Assembly: GCF_036271055.1 (NCBI RefSeq)
Contig: NZ_DATBBJ010000073.1
Coordinates: forward strand, 62,001 to 126,000
Source of the DNA: Scandinavium sp036271055
Lineage (GTDB): Bacteria; Pseudomonadota; Gammaproteobacteria; Enterobacterales; Enterobacteriaceae
Direction: 5' to 3'
Length of the DNA stretch: 64,000 nt
The position numbers were made by a program, and so were the translations under genes. The first letter of the stretch is position 1. Every line of letters starts with the position of its first letter. Under the pieces are notes generated by a model. It made no database searches. It saw only the letters and a program-made list of their open reading frames with translations, and was not told where the DNA came from. Below, one piece after another: positions 8,434-16,590 of this stretch.

Positions 8434-8466
8434 TGTCATGCGGTTGTCATCAAGCGTCGCTATAAA
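8434..8466 (+). promoter_or_regulatory. PhoB box and -10 element of yoaI
   Basis: Two TGTCAT half-sites (8434-8439 and 8445-8450) are spaced by exactly 11 bases, the geometry of a PhoB box, and both point toward yoaI. A TATAAA -10 element follows at 8461-8466, about ten bases after the box, where PhoB replaces the -35 contact. The ATG of yoaI comes 26 bases later. Direct phosphate-starvation control of yoaI is the natural reading. Confidence 0.7.
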
Positions 8467-8491
8467 CAGAAAAACAGCCGGAGGATAAAAC

Positions 8492-8596
8492 ATGCATGAT
8501 CCACTGTTTATTGAAGCACTCATTATGCTGTTCTCATTCTTGTCGGTGGGCGCGGTTCTGGTGGCATCTGTCCTGTTGCTGGAAAGATACCACTAG
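8492..8596 (+). CDS. yoaI: Small membrane protein YoaI
   Basis: This gene encodes only 34 residues: a short N-terminal segment (MHDPLFIEAL), a single hydrophobic helix and a charged tail (LLLERYH). It aligns without gaps to E. coli YoaI (MNDPMFVETL... SVLLIERTG). A strong GGAGG lies eight bases before the ATG. YoaI is a single-pass inner membrane microprotein; in E. coli it has been tied to phosphate (PhoR-PhoB) signalling and crosstalk with another two-component system. The PhoB box in front of the gene supports that link here. Confidence 0.85.
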   Translation: MHDPLFIEALIMLFSFLSVGAVLVASVLLLERYH

Positions 8597-8605
8597 CACC
8601 TTCGA

Positions 8606-9115
8606 CTATTCGGCATGCTGCTCGCGACGAAACGTCACCAATTCCGGCTGAGCAATACGCAAATAATCCTGTGTATCCATCACGATGGATTTTTCCAGCA
8701 GCCCTGCGTTAAACGCGATTTCATCGAACCGTTCAAACAATAGCGGATCGGCAATTAATTTCAGCGAAGGGTGGAAACTGAACGGCGGGATCGCGCCGAA
8801 CACACAGGCGGTGAGTTCATCCACTTCGGCAGGGCTTGCCAGCGAGGCTTTAAGTCCACCGATATGCGATGCCAACAGTGACAAGTCAGCCTGCTGATCG
8901 GCCGCCAGAATCGCCAGCACGTGTTGTTTTACGCCGTTGCCTTTCACTTTGCACACCAATGCTTTTGCTCCTTGTCCCAGCGCCGTGCCGCGAATTTCTG
9001 ACACCGCTTCGCACTTGCCAATAGCAGCATGTTCCATCACACGAAAGCGGGCCTGCTGTTGATTCAGCACGTTCAGCAAATGCTGGTGAACGTCGCGGGA
9101 AGGTAGTTCAGACAT
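8606..9115 (-). CDS. yeaK: YbaK/EbsC-type aminoacyl-tRNA deacylase YeaK
   Basis: The 169-residue protein belongs to the YbaK/ProRS INS-domain editing family. It carries the internal core GTALGQGAKALVCKVK with the conserved lysines, the segment LASPAEVDELTACVFGAIPPF and the C-terminal DPLLFERFDEIAFNAG. E. coli YeaK hydrolyses mischarged seryl-tRNA in trans, so a translation quality-control role is expected. It is cytoplasmic. The gene is convergent with yoaI, with only nine bases between their ends, and is transcribed on its own. Confidence 0.9.
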   Translation of the reverse strand: MSELPSRDVHQHLLNVLNQQQARFRVMEHAAIGKCEAVSEIRGTALGQGAKALVCKVKGNGVKQHVLAILAADQQADLSLLASHIGGLKASLASPAEVDELTACVFGAIPPFSFHPSLKLIADPLLFERFDEIAFNAGLLEKSIVMDTQDYLRIAQPELVTFRREQHAE

Positions 9116-9185
9116 AGTGACTCCATCAAAAGAAACGGGAAATCAGCATAGTCTTTGCGATACGGCGGGGCAAGTCATGGGATGA

Positions 9186-9213
9186 GTCAGCCAGATAAAC
9201 ATACCTGGCTGAC
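9186..9213. terminator. Hairpin downstream of yeaH
   Basis: GTCAGCCAG pairs perfectly with CTGGCTGAC across a 10-base loop, just after the yeaH stop codon. It lacks a T-run on the minus strand, so it may stabilise the yeaGH message rather than terminate it. Confidence 0.45.
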
Positions 9214-9219
9214 GGAGGA

Positions 9220-10500
9220 TTAGCTGGTGGTGGTGCCTTGCTTGTGGAACAGCTCTCTGAATACCGGGTAAATATCATCCTGATCGCGGATATGCTGCAT
9301 CGCAAAGTTCTCAAATACCGATTGCAGATGCTCATATTCACGCCACAGGGTTTGGTGCGCCCGACGGGTGATTTCGATATAGCTGTAGTAACGCACTACC
9401 GGCAGAATTTTCTTCGACAGGATCTCATGGCACAGCGGTGAATCATCGGCCCAGTTGTCACCATCCGACGCCTGAGCCGCATAGATATTCCACTGCGCAG
9501 GGTCGTAGCGTTCTTTTACCACTTCATCCATCAGCTTTAAGGCGCTGGAAACAATGGTGCCGCCGGTTTCCTGTGAATAGAAGAACTCATGCTCATCGAC
9601 TTCTTTAGCCTGCGTATGATGGCGAATATACACCACGTCGACGTTTTTATAGGTCCGGCTGAGGAACAGATACAGCAGGATATAAAAGCGTTTTGCCATG
9701 TCTTTGGTGGCTTGATCCATCGAGCCGGAGACATCCATCAGGCAGAACATCACCGCCTGACTTGAAGGTTCCGGGCGTTTCTCGTAGTTCTTATAACGCA
9801 GGTCAAAGGTATCGATAAACGGCACGCGTTCAATCTTGGCGCGCAGTTCAGCAATTTCCTTACGCAGACGTTCTTCTTCCAGCAACTGCGCTGGCTCGCT
9901 TTTGGCGACGGTATCAAGGCTCACTTCCAGCTCACGCAGTTCGCGGCGTTTCCCTGCGGTCATTGCGGTGCGTCGCGCCAGCGAATTCTGCAAAGAGCGC
10001 ACCACGCTGATATTGGCGGGCACGCCGTTAGCGGTATAGCCGGCGCGGTGTGTTTTGTATTCTGTGAGCTGACGATGCTGATTTTTCTTCAGATTAGGCA
10101 GAGCCAAATCCTCAAAAAGCAAATCGAGATATTCGTCCTTTGAGATCTGAAACACGAACTCATCCTGACCTTCACCATCCGGGCTTGCCTGGCCTTGACC
10201 GCTGCCACCACCACCCCCGCCGCCTTGCGGGCGTTCAATGCGGTCGTTCTGCACAAAATGATCGTTACCAGGGTGCACACGATGGCGCTGGCCGCCGCGA
10301 CCCTGATGGAACATCGGTTCGCTGATATCGTCCGTTGGAATGGAAACCGACTCACCGCTGTTAATATCTGTCACCGAGCGTTTGTTAATGGCCTCGGAGA
10401 TCGACTGTTTTATCTGCGCCTTATAGCGGCGCAAAAAGCGCTGGCGATTCACCGCGCTTTTATTCTTACCGTTCAGGCGTCGGTCTATGAACCAGGTCAT
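9220..10500 (-). CDS. yeaH: YeaH, VWA-domain partner of kinase YeaG
   Basis: The product is a DUF444 protein of 426 residues. A basic N-terminus (TWFIDRRLNGKNKS) is followed by a Gly-rich stretch (about 100-115) and a C-terminal von Willebrand factor A-like domain with the MIDAS motif DVSGSMD. The start at 10500 gives MTWFID as in E. coli and has GGGAGGGG just upstream; the in-frame extension to 10527 has no homology. YeaH is co-transcribed with yeaG and in E. coli is induced in nitrogen starvation and stationary phase. A 132-base gap with a REP pair separates the two genes. Confidence 0.93.
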   Translation of the reverse strand: MTWFIDRRLNGKNKSAVNRQRFLRRYKAQIKQSISEAINKRSVTDINSGESVSIPTDDISEPMFHQGRGGQRHRVHPGNDHFVQNDRIERPQGGGGGGGSGQGQASPDGEGQDEFVFQISKDEYLDLLFEDLALPNLKKNQHRQLTEYKTHRAGYTANGVPANISVVRSLQNSLARRTAMTAGKRRELRELEVSLDTVAKSEPAQLLEEERLRKEIAELRAKIERVPFIDTFDLRYKNYEKRPEPSSQAVMFCLMDVSGSMDQATKDMAKRFYILLYLFLSRTYKNVDVVYIRHHTQAKEVDEHEFFYSQETGGTIVSSALKLMDEVVKERYDPAQWNIYAAQASDGDNWADDSPLCHEILSKKILPVVRYYSYIEITRRAHQTLWREYEHLQSVFENFAMQHIRDQDDIYPVFRELFHKQGTTTS

Positions 10501-10547
10501 ATGCCCCTCCCGTACTGCATTTGCCAACCTTGCGGTGTTCCGAAAAT

Positions 10548-10621
10548 GCCGGATGGCGCTGGGCTTATCCGGCCTACATATAGCTGTTTTTGTAGGCCCG
10601 GCAAGCGAAGCGCCGCCGGGC
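10548..10621. repeat. BIME: two REP elements between yeaG and yeaH
   Basis: Two extragenic palindromes face each other: 10548-10573 (GCCGGAT...ATCCGGC) and 10596-10621 (GCCCGG...CCGGGC), separated by a segment bounded by CTACA and TGTAG. This is the classical enterobacterial REP/BIME layout. Inside an operon it often lowers expression of the distal gene by stabilising the upstream message. Confidence 0.85.
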
Positions 10622-10632
10622 TATTTCCGATA

Positions 10633-12567
10633 TCAGGACGATTTACGCACGCGCAGATACCACTCACAAAGCAGGCGAACCTGTTTGCGGGTATAGCCTT
10701 TCTCCATCATGCGATCGACAAAATCATCGTGTTTTTTCTGCTCGTCGGTTGACGTTTTGGCGTTGAACGAAATCACCGGCAACAGCTCTTCGGTATTGGA
10801 GAACATTTTTTTCTCAATGACCGTGCGCAGTTTTTCGTAACTGGTCCAGTTCGGGTTATGCCCGCTGTAATTCGCTCTGGCACGCAGCACGAAATTGACG
10901 ATTTCGTTACGGAAGTCTTTCGGATTACTGATCCCGGCAGGCTTCTCAATTTTTTCCAGTTCCGCATTCAGGGATTCGCGGTCAAACAGCTGACCAGTGT
11001 CCGGGTCGCGATACTCCTGATCCTGGATCCAGAAGTCCGCATACGTGACGTAACGGTCGAAAATGTTCTGTCCGTATTCGGAGTAGGATTCGAGATACGC
11101 AGTCTGAATCTCTTTGCCGATGAACTCGGCGTATTTCGGGATCAGATAGCCTTTCAGGAATTCGAGATAACGTTCGGACTGCTCCTGCGGGAACTGCTCA
11201 CGTTCAATCTGCTGCTCCAGCACGTAGAATAAATGCACCGGGTTGGCGGCCACTTCGACATGATCGAAGTTGAACACGCGGGAGAGAATTTTGAACGCAA
11301 AGCGTGTCGACAGCCCGTTCATCCCTTCGTCTACGCCCGAATAGTCGCGATACTCCTGATAGGATTTCGCTTTCGGGTCGGTGTCTTTCAGGCTTTCACC
11401 GTCATACACGCGCATTTTCGAGTAGATGCTTGAGTTTTCAGGCTCTTTCAGGCGTGACAGAATCGAGAAGCGAGCCAGCGTTTCAAGGGTGCCAGGAGCA
11501 CACGGCGCGTGGGTCAACTCACTGTGGTTAAGCAGTTTCTCGTAGATTTTGATCTCTTCAGAGATCCGCAGGCAATAAGGTACTTTGACGATGTAAACAC
11601 GGTCAAGGAACGCCTCATTATTCTTGTTGTTACGGAACGTCACCCATTCTGATTCGTTGGAGTGCGCCAGAATAATGCCGTTGAACGGCAGGGCGGAGAT
11701 CCCCTCGGTGCCGTTGTAGTTCCCTTCTTGCGTGGCGGTCAGCAGTGGATGCAGCACTTTAATCGGTGCTTTAAACATCTCGACGAACTCCATCACGCCC
11801 TGGTTGGCACGGCACAGCGCGCCGGAATAGCCGTATGCATCCGGATCGTTCTGCGCATGGTTTTCCAGTTTGCGAATGTCGACTTTACCGACCAGAGCCG
11901 AGATATCCTGGTTGTTTTCGTCGCCAGGTTCCGTTTTGGCAATCGCAATCTGCGCCAGAATCGACGGCCAGACTTTGACGACGCGGAATTTGGTGATGTC
12001 GCCGCCAAACTCGTTCAGCCGTTTTGCTGCCCACGGCGACATAATGGTGCCGAGATAACGGTTCGGGACGCCATACTCTTTCTCAAGAATTTGGGCATCT
12101 TCCTGCGGATTGAACAGGCACAGCGGGTGATCGTTGACCGGGCTGCGTTCGCCGTTGGCGCTGAGCACGTAAATCGGAACGCGTTGCATCAACGCTTTAA
12201 GCCGTTCAGCCAGTGAAGATTTACCGCCACCGACAGGGCCGAGCAAATAGAGGATCTGTTTCTTCTCTTCCAGACCTTGAGCAGCATGTTTCAGGTAGGC
12301 GACGATCTGTTCGATGGCGTCTTCCATACCGTAAAACTCTTCAAACGCCGGGTAGCGTGCAACCACCCGATTCGAAAACAGACGGGATAGCCGTGGCTCA
12401 TGGGCAGTATCTACCATCACAGGCTCACCAATAGCCATCAGTAGACGTTCTGCCGCATTGGCATAAGCACTGCGATCTTGCCGACAAACGGTAAGAAATT
12501 CCTGCAGTGTGAACTCTTCGTCCTTGGCAGCCTCATAACGCTGGCGATAGTGATCGAATATATTCAT
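10633..12567 (-). CDS. yeaG: PrkA-type serine/threonine kinase YeaG
   Basis: This 644-residue protein has an N-terminal AAA+ region with the P-loop LLGPVGGGKSSL (near residue 110) and a C-terminal PrkA kinase-like part (the block ending RARANYSGHNPNW). It matches E. coli YeaG closely throughout. E. coli YeaG is a eukaryote-like Ser/Thr kinase with a role in sustained nitrogen starvation, together with YeaH. It is cytoplasmic. A sigma-54 promoter match lies about 100 bases upstream of the ATG, and yeaH follows. Confidence 0.95.
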   Translation of the reverse strand: MNIFDHYRQRYEAAKDEEFTLQEFLTVCRQDRSAYANAAERLLMAIGEPVMVDTAHEPRLSRLFSNRVVARYPAFEEFYGMEDAIEQIVAYLKHAAQGLEEKKQILYLLGPVGGGKSSLAERLKALMQRVPIYVLSANGERSPVNDHPLCLFNPQEDAQILEKEYGVPNRYLGTIMSPWAAKRLNEFGGDITKFRVVKVWPSILAQIAIAKTEPGDENNQDISALVGKVDIRKLENHAQNDPDAYGYSGALCRANQGVMEFVEMFKAPIKVLHPLLTATQEGNYNGTEGISALPFNGIILAHSNESEWVTFRNNKNNEAFLDRVYIVKVPYCLRISEEIKIYEKLLNHSELTHAPCAPGTLETLARFSILSRLKEPENSSIYSKMRVYDGESLKDTDPKAKSYQEYRDYSGVDEGMNGLSTRFAFKILSRVFNFDHVEVAANPVHLFYVLEQQIEREQFPQEQSERYLEFLKGYLIPKYAEFIGKEIQTAYLESYSEYGQNIFDRYVTYADFWIQDQEYRDPDTGQLFDRESLNAELEKIEKPAGISNPKDFRNEIVNFVLRARANYSGHNPNWTSYEKLRTVIEKKMFSNTEELLPVISFNAKTSTDEQKKHDDFVDRMMEKGYTRKQVRLLCEWYLRVRKSS

Positions 12568-12668
12568 GGCATGCCGTCCTTTCGTTTTTTAGCACAGGAA
12601 AAGAGCCGTTCGTATGAATAATAGAGGCTCCTGAAAGCGGTAAGCTGAACGACGCTCGCTCAATCTCC

Positions 12669-12684
12669 AGCAACCCTTATGCCA
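12669..12684 (-). promoter_or_regulatory. Sigma-54 promoter of yeaGH
   Basis: Read on the minus strand, TGGCATAAGGGTTGCT fits the consensus TGGCAYRNNNNTTGCW at every defined position, with GG at -24 and GC at -12. It lies about 100 bases upstream of yeaG. This agrees with NtrC-dependent induction of yeaGH in E. coli. I did not find a clear NtrC site. The rest of the 429-base yeaG-mipA gap holds only the mipA control region. Confidence 0.75.
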
Positions 12685-12915
12685 GGTTGGTGGCGCTGAA
12701 TACATAACGTGCCCCGCAATTACACCTTCTGAATTTAAGCGTAGATGGCATTTGGAAAACTTGCATGGAGTCAAAAGTCAATTTCAATGACATATCAATA
12801 ACTCATCAAAAAATACCGCGACTTAAAGGCGAAGAAAATTCAGGGCTTCATTGCGCTGTCATCTGTTGGTAAGCGGAGTGTCATCACAAGGTGGCAGTTT
12901 GGTCGGTTAATTTGT

Positions 12916-12930
12916 GTAAGTGAAAGTAAA
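12916..12930 (+). promoter_or_regulatory. CpxR-box-like repeat upstream of mipA
   Basis: GTAAG-TGAAA-GTAAA matches the CpxR tandem GTAAA-N5-GTAAA at nine of ten defined bases, and a third GTAAA follows at 12940. It ends 66 bases before the mipA start. Short AT-rich repeats like this arise by chance fairly often. Confidence 0.35.
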
Positions 12931-12996
12931 AAAATTGAGGTAAACGGAGCGGGCGCGTAAACTTTAGCCGCTTGTATTTTTAAAGGGATATGCAAC

Positions 12997-13746
12997 GTGA
13001 AGACAATCACATTTTTGACAACGGGTCTGCTTTTCGCAACAGCAGCCACCGTTGCACATGCAGCCGACAGCAAACTTACGCTGGGCGCTGGTGTAGGCGT
13101 GGTAGGGCATCCGTACAAACAGTACAGCAGTGATGTTTACCCTGTGCCTGCCATTGATTTTGAAAGCGATAACTTCTGGTTCCATGGTCTGGGGGCAGGG
13201 TACTACCTGTGGAATGACACTGCCGATAAGCTCTCCATCACTGCTTACTGGTCGCCGATGTATTTCAAACCGGGCGACAGCGACAACAACCAGTTGCGTA
13301 AGCTTGATCGTCGCCAGTCAACGATGATGGCCGGCCTGTCGTATATGCACTTTACGCAGTACGGTTTCCTGCGCACCACGCTTGCAGGCGACACGCTCGA
13401 CAAGAGCAACGGGATCACCTGGGATATGGCATGGCTTTATCGCTATAACGCGGGGAACCTGACCGTGACGCCGGGGATTGGTATGCAGTGGAACAGTGAT
13501 AACCAGAACGAATACTACTATGGTGTTTCCAAAAACGAATCGCGGAAAAGTGGCCTGCGCAGCTACGATCCCGAAGACGGCTGGAACCCGTATGTAGAAT
13601 TGTCGGTTAACTATAAGCTGAACGATGACTGGAGCGTGTACGGCGTGGGGCGTTATTCGCGCTTGTCCGATGAAATCACCGACAGCCCGATGGTTGATAA
13701 AAACTGGACCGGTTTACTGTCTACCGGGATAACTTACAGTTTCTGA
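12997..13746 (+). CDS. mipA: MltA-interacting protein MipA (OmpV family)
   Basis: The 249-residue product has a Sec signal peptide ending AHA, and a mature part of alternating beta strands typical of an OmpV/MipA outer membrane barrel, closing with an aromatic residue (GITYSF). The segments GAGVGVVGHPYKQYSSDVYPVP and MDAWLYRY-like strands align with E. coli MipA, a scaffold between the murein hydrolase MltA and PBP1B. The start is GTG: AAAGGGA lies nine bases ahead of it, while the nearby ATG at 12990 is in another frame. It is monocistronic and ends in a clear terminator. Confidence 0.92.
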   Translation: MKTITFLTTGLLFATAATVAHAADSKLTLGAGVGVVGHPYKQYSSDVYPVPAIDFESDNFWFHGLGAGYYLWNDTADKLSITAYWSPMYFKPGDSDNNQLRKLDRRQSTMMAGLSYMHFTQYGFLRTTLAGDTLDKSNGITWDMAWLYRYNAGNLTVTPGIGMQWNSDNQNEYYYGVSKNESRKSGLRSYDPEDGWNPYVELSVNYKLNDDWSVYGVGRYSRLSDEITDSPMVDKNWTGLLSTGITYSF

Positions 13747-13777
13747 TAACGCACTATGAGAGTGCAAAGTGTGCAAC

Positions 13778-13803
13778 AAAACAGGGCGGAAACGCCCTGT
13801 TTT
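13778..13803. terminator. Bidirectional terminator, mipA / yeaD
   Basis: AAAACAGGGCG and CGCCCTGTTTT form an 11-bp stem with a GAAA tetraloop between the convergent mipA and yeaD genes. T-tracts lie on both sides, so it can stop transcription from either direction. Confidence 0.85.
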
Positions 13804-13827
13804 GCATTTTGTTGGTGCGGAAATATT

Positions 13828-14712
13828 TTAGCGTTTCGCTACGCGAATCGATTGCGAGAGGCGAGACGGTTTTTCTTCCGACGCTATCTGCGGTGTTGTC
13901 ACGCAAGCGGTTTCCACACATACGAAGGTTTTGTAACCGTCGTCAGGCATATCACCCATGCTGACAGACAGTGCAGGGCCAGGGTTCCAGCCAACCACGT
14001 TGCTGTGATGACCGTGAACGACGTCGATATTGCGATTTAATGCACCGTCGTGGATCACGCTGCAGGCTTCCGCATTCAGGTATACACGGTCAGTGCGATC
14101 CGGGAAGGTCTGCACGCCGTCGGTCAGCGCGCCAACTTCTGCGTTTTTCACTTTATCGATATAACGATCGCCAAAGCCGCTCACTTTCACCGCGCTGATC
14201 TCACCGACGCTAAAGTAGGTGTGCAGGGCAGAAGTGGTTTCGAATTCGCCGTGGGCTTCCAGTTCAATTTCGCAGGTTTTGCCGATTTTGAAACGCGCGT
14301 ACAGCGTGAAGTCATGCGGCCACAATTTCTGCGTTTCTTCATTGTTTTGCAGTTCGAAAGTGAGAACCACGCCGTTGTCATCTTCGTTATGCGCTTTTAA
14401 CGTCCATGGAAGATTACGAGCAAAGCCGTGCGCTGGCAGACCCTGCTGTTCCGCCGGACCAAACCATGGCCAGCAAATCGGTACGCCACCGCGAAGGGCG
14501 ACGCCGTTTTTAAATGCGGTGTTGTTGCTGAGCCACAGAACTTCCTCTTCGCCTGCAGGCTTCCACGAGAGCAGGTGAGCGCCCTGGAGTGCAAAGGAGG
14601 CTTTAGCCTGTGGATGATCGACAACAATCAGTTCAAGGTCGTCAAGCTGACAGCGGGAAAGTACAGGAGTAAGTTGTTCAACTACCGGGAGAGCAAAAAT
14701 TTTGTTAATCAT
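13828..14712 (-). CDS. yeaD: D-hexose-6-phosphate mutarotase YeaD
   Basis: The 294-residue protein belongs to the aldose-1-epimerase (galactose mutarotase-like) superfamily, YeaD branch. The beta-sandwich motifs GVALRGGVPICWPWFG and PAHGFARNLPW, with the catalytic His in the latter, and the later VWN-type loop replaced by VVGWNPGPALSVSMGDMPDD are present. It interconverts the anomers of hexose 6-phosphates. Its place downstream of gapA, with a terminator between, is as in E. coli. AGGAT precedes the ATG. Confidence 0.92.
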   Translation of the reverse strand: MINKIFALPVVEQLTPVLSRCQLDDLELIVVDHPQAKASFALQGAHLLSWKPAGEEEVLWLSNNTAFKNGVALRGGVPICWPWFGPAEQQGLPAHGFARNLPWTLKAHNEDDNGVVLTFELQNNEETQKLWPHDFTLYARFKIGKTCEIELEAHGEFETTSALHTYFSVGEISAVKVSGFGDRYIDKVKNAEVGALTDGVQTFPDRTDRVYLNAEACSVIHDGALNRNIDVVHGHHSNVVGWNPGPALSVSMGDMPDDGYKTFVCVETACVTTPQIASEEKPSRLSQSIRVAKR

Positions 14713-14750
14713 GGTGCAATCCTAAAGGTGAGCCGTACATGTAGAGCTAT

Positions 14751-14774
14751 AAAAAAAGGCGACCGAAGTCGCCT
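14751..14774 (-). terminator. Terminator of gapA
   Basis: On the minus strand AAAGGCGAC-TTCG-GTCGCC is followed by seven T residues, a textbook intrinsic terminator with a stable UUCG loop, 26 bases after the gapA stop codon. Confidence 0.9.
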
Positions 14775-14799
14775 TTATTGATCAGTTTCTCATCTCAAC

Positions 14800-15795
14800 T
14801 TATTTGGAGATGTGAGCGATCAGGTCAAGAACTTTGTTAGAGTAACCGGTTTCGTTGTCGTACCAGGAAACCAGTTTCACGAAGTTGTCGTTCAGTGCGA
14901 TACCGGCTTTAGCATCAAACACGGAAGTGCAGATTTCGCCGTTGAAATCGGTAGAAACAACGTCGTCTTCGGTGTAACCCAGAACGCCTTTCATTGCGCC
15001 TTCAGAAGCCGCTTTGATTGCTTTCTTGATTTCTTCGTAAGACGCTGCTTTTTCCAGACGAACGGTCAGGTCAACAACGGATACGTTTGGAGTAGGAACG
15101 CGGAACGCCATACCGGTGATTTTACCGTTCAGCTCTGGCAGTACAACGCCTACTGCTTTAGCAGCACCGGTAGAAGATGGGATGATGTTCTGAGCTGCGC
15201 CGCGGCCGCCGCGCCAGTCTTTGTGAGACGGGCCATCAACGGTTTTCTGAGTCGCGGTGGTCGCGTGAACGGTGGTCATCAGACCTTCGATGATACCGAA
15301 GTTGTCGTTGATAACTTTCGCCAGCGGAGCCAGGCAGTTGGTGGTGCAAGATGCGTTAGAAACGATATCCTGGCCAGCATATTTTTCGAAGTTGGCGCCT
15401 TTAACAAACATTGGAGTCTTGTCTTTAGAAGGACCAGTCAGAACCACTTTCTTAGCGCCAGCGGTGATGTGTTTACGAGCAGTTTCGTCGGTCAGGAACA
15501 GACCGGTTGCTTCAGCAACAACGTCAACGTTAACTTCGTTCCACTTCAGGTTAGCCGGGTCACGTTCTGCGGTAACACGGATAGTTTTGCCGTTAACAAC
15601 CAGGTGGCCGTCTTTGACTTCTACAGTACCGTTGAAACGACCGTGGGTTGAGTCGTATTTCAGCATGTAAGCCATGTATTCAGCGTCTAACAGGTCGTTG
15701 ATTGCAACGATCTCGATGTCAGAACGTTCCTGAGCAGCACGGAAAACAATACGGCCGATACGGCCAAAACCGTTGATACCTACTTTGATAGTCAT
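14800..15795 (-). CDS. gapA: Glyceraldehyde-3-phosphate dehydrogenase A
   Basis: This encodes the 331-residue glycolytic enzyme that converts glyceraldehyde 3-phosphate, NAD+ and phosphate to 1,3-bisphosphoglycerate. The NAD-binding start VGINGFGRIGR, the active-site SNASCTTNCLAP (Cys near 150) and the C-terminal SWYDNETGYS are intact. The start at 15795 (MTIKVGINGFG) matches E. coli; the three-residue extension does not. Codon use is strongly biased to the preferred set, as expected for one of the most highly expressed genes. It has its own promoter, a CRP site upstream and a strong terminator. Confidence 0.98.
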   Translation of the reverse strand: MTIKVGINGFGRIGRIVFRAAQERSDIEIVAINDLLDAEYMAYMLKYDSTHGRFNGTVEVKDGHLVVNGKTIRVTAERDPANLKWNEVNVDVVAEATGLFLTDETARKHITAGAKKVVLTGPSKDKTPMFVKGANFEKYAGQDIVSNASCTTNCLAPLAKVINDNFGIIEGLMTTVHATTATQKTVDGPSHKDWRGGRGAAQNIIPSSTGAAKAVGVVLPELNGKITGMAFRVPTPNVSVVDLTVRLEKAASYEEIKKAIKAASEGAMKGVLGYTEDDVVSTDFNGEICTSVFDAKAGIALNDNFVKLVSWYDNETGYSNKVLDLIAHISK

Positions 15796-15838
15796 ATATT
15801 CCACCAGCTATTTATTAGTGAATAAAAGGTTGCCTGTA

Positions 15839-15866
15839 AAATTACAAAAACCTTACGCAGCGTCAA
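15839..15866 (-). promoter_or_regulatory. Main gapA promoter (P1-like)
   Basis: On the minus strand TTGACG, a 16-base spacer and TAATTT lie about 45-70 bases upstream of the gapA ATG. The sequence around it agrees with what I recall of the E. coli gapA P1 promoter. Confidence 0.65.
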
Positions 15867-15998
15867 GCGGAATCGTGTCAATCATTGCGACAAATCAATC
15901 CTATGCACAACCTTTGCACGACTGAATGTCTCACTCATCCTTTTGCCCGATTTCCATATGGGGGCTGCGCCGGGAATTTTAAAGGCCATAAGAGATAA

Positions 15999-16020
15999 AA
16001 ATGTGATTTGCGTCACAATT
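15999..16020. promoter_or_regulatory. CRP binding site between gapA and msrB
   Basis: TGTGA-TTTGCG-TCACA (16002-16017) within AAAT...AATT is a perfect CRP core. It is about 205 bases upstream of gapA and 118 bases upstream of msrB. gapA is CRP-controlled in E. coli, so that is the more likely target, though msrB cannot be excluded. Confidence 0.75.
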
Positions 16021-16134
16021 ACCTGGCTGCCCTTTCGCAACGAATAAGTTTAGAACAAAAGTTAGCACTTCATTGTTAATGTTTTGTTAGAATCGTGGCA
16101 GAAGTGGTCCCTAAATACAGTGAGATTTGAGCCA

Positions 16135-16548
16135 ATGACCAAGAAACCTTCCCCCGAAGAGCTGCAAGGCTCTCTCAGCGAAATGCAGTTCTACGTGACG
16201 CAAAAGCATGGCACGGAACCGCCATTCACCGGGCGTCTACTGCATAACAAGCGCGACGGCATCTACCATTGTCTGGTGTGTGATACCCCGCTGTTTACCG
16301 CTGAAAGCAAGTTTGATTCTGGTTGTGGCTGGCCGAGTTTTTATGAACCGGTAAGCGACACGGCCATTAAATACCTCAACGATTACTCCCACGGTATGCA
16401 GCGCACGGAAATCCGCTGCGGAAATTGTGATGCACATCTCGGTCACGTGTTCCCGGATGGACCACAACCCACAGGTGAGCGTTATTGTGTGAACTCGGCT
16501 TCCTTGAGCTTCACCGATGAGCAAAATGGCGACCAGACGAAAGGCTGA
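16135..16548 (+). CDS. msrB: Peptide methionine (R)-S-oxide reductase MsrB
   Basis: The 137-residue enzyme reduces methionine-R-sulfoxide in proteins. Two CxxC pairs (CLVC and CGNC) bind structural zinc, GCGWPSFYEP forms the substrate pocket, and the catalytic Cys is in RYCVNSASL. The start at 16135 (MTKKPSPEEL) gives exactly the E. coli length; a longer in-frame extension has no homology. It is divergent from gapA and followed by yeaC after 42 bases, probably in one transcript. Confidence 0.96.
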   Translation: MTKKPSPEELQGSLSEMQFYVTQKHGTEPPFTGRLLHNKRDGIYHCLVCDTPLFTAESKFDSGCGWPSFYEPVSDTAIKYLNDYSHGMQRTEIRCGNCDAHLGHVFPDGPQPTGERYCVNSASLSFTDEQNGDQTKG

Positions 16549-16590
16549 AGAAACGATTCAGCAAATTATTCCTGAGGAGTGGACCGGATC

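Noticed and set aside
12857..12884. Two TGTCAT motifs spaced by 22 bases upstream of mipA
   Set aside because: The spacing is twice 11, but the middle repeat is missing and no -10 follows at the right place.
14812..15651. 279-residue frame antisense to gapA
   Set aside because: It arises from the strong codon bias of gapA; the product has no recognisable domain and no ribosome site.
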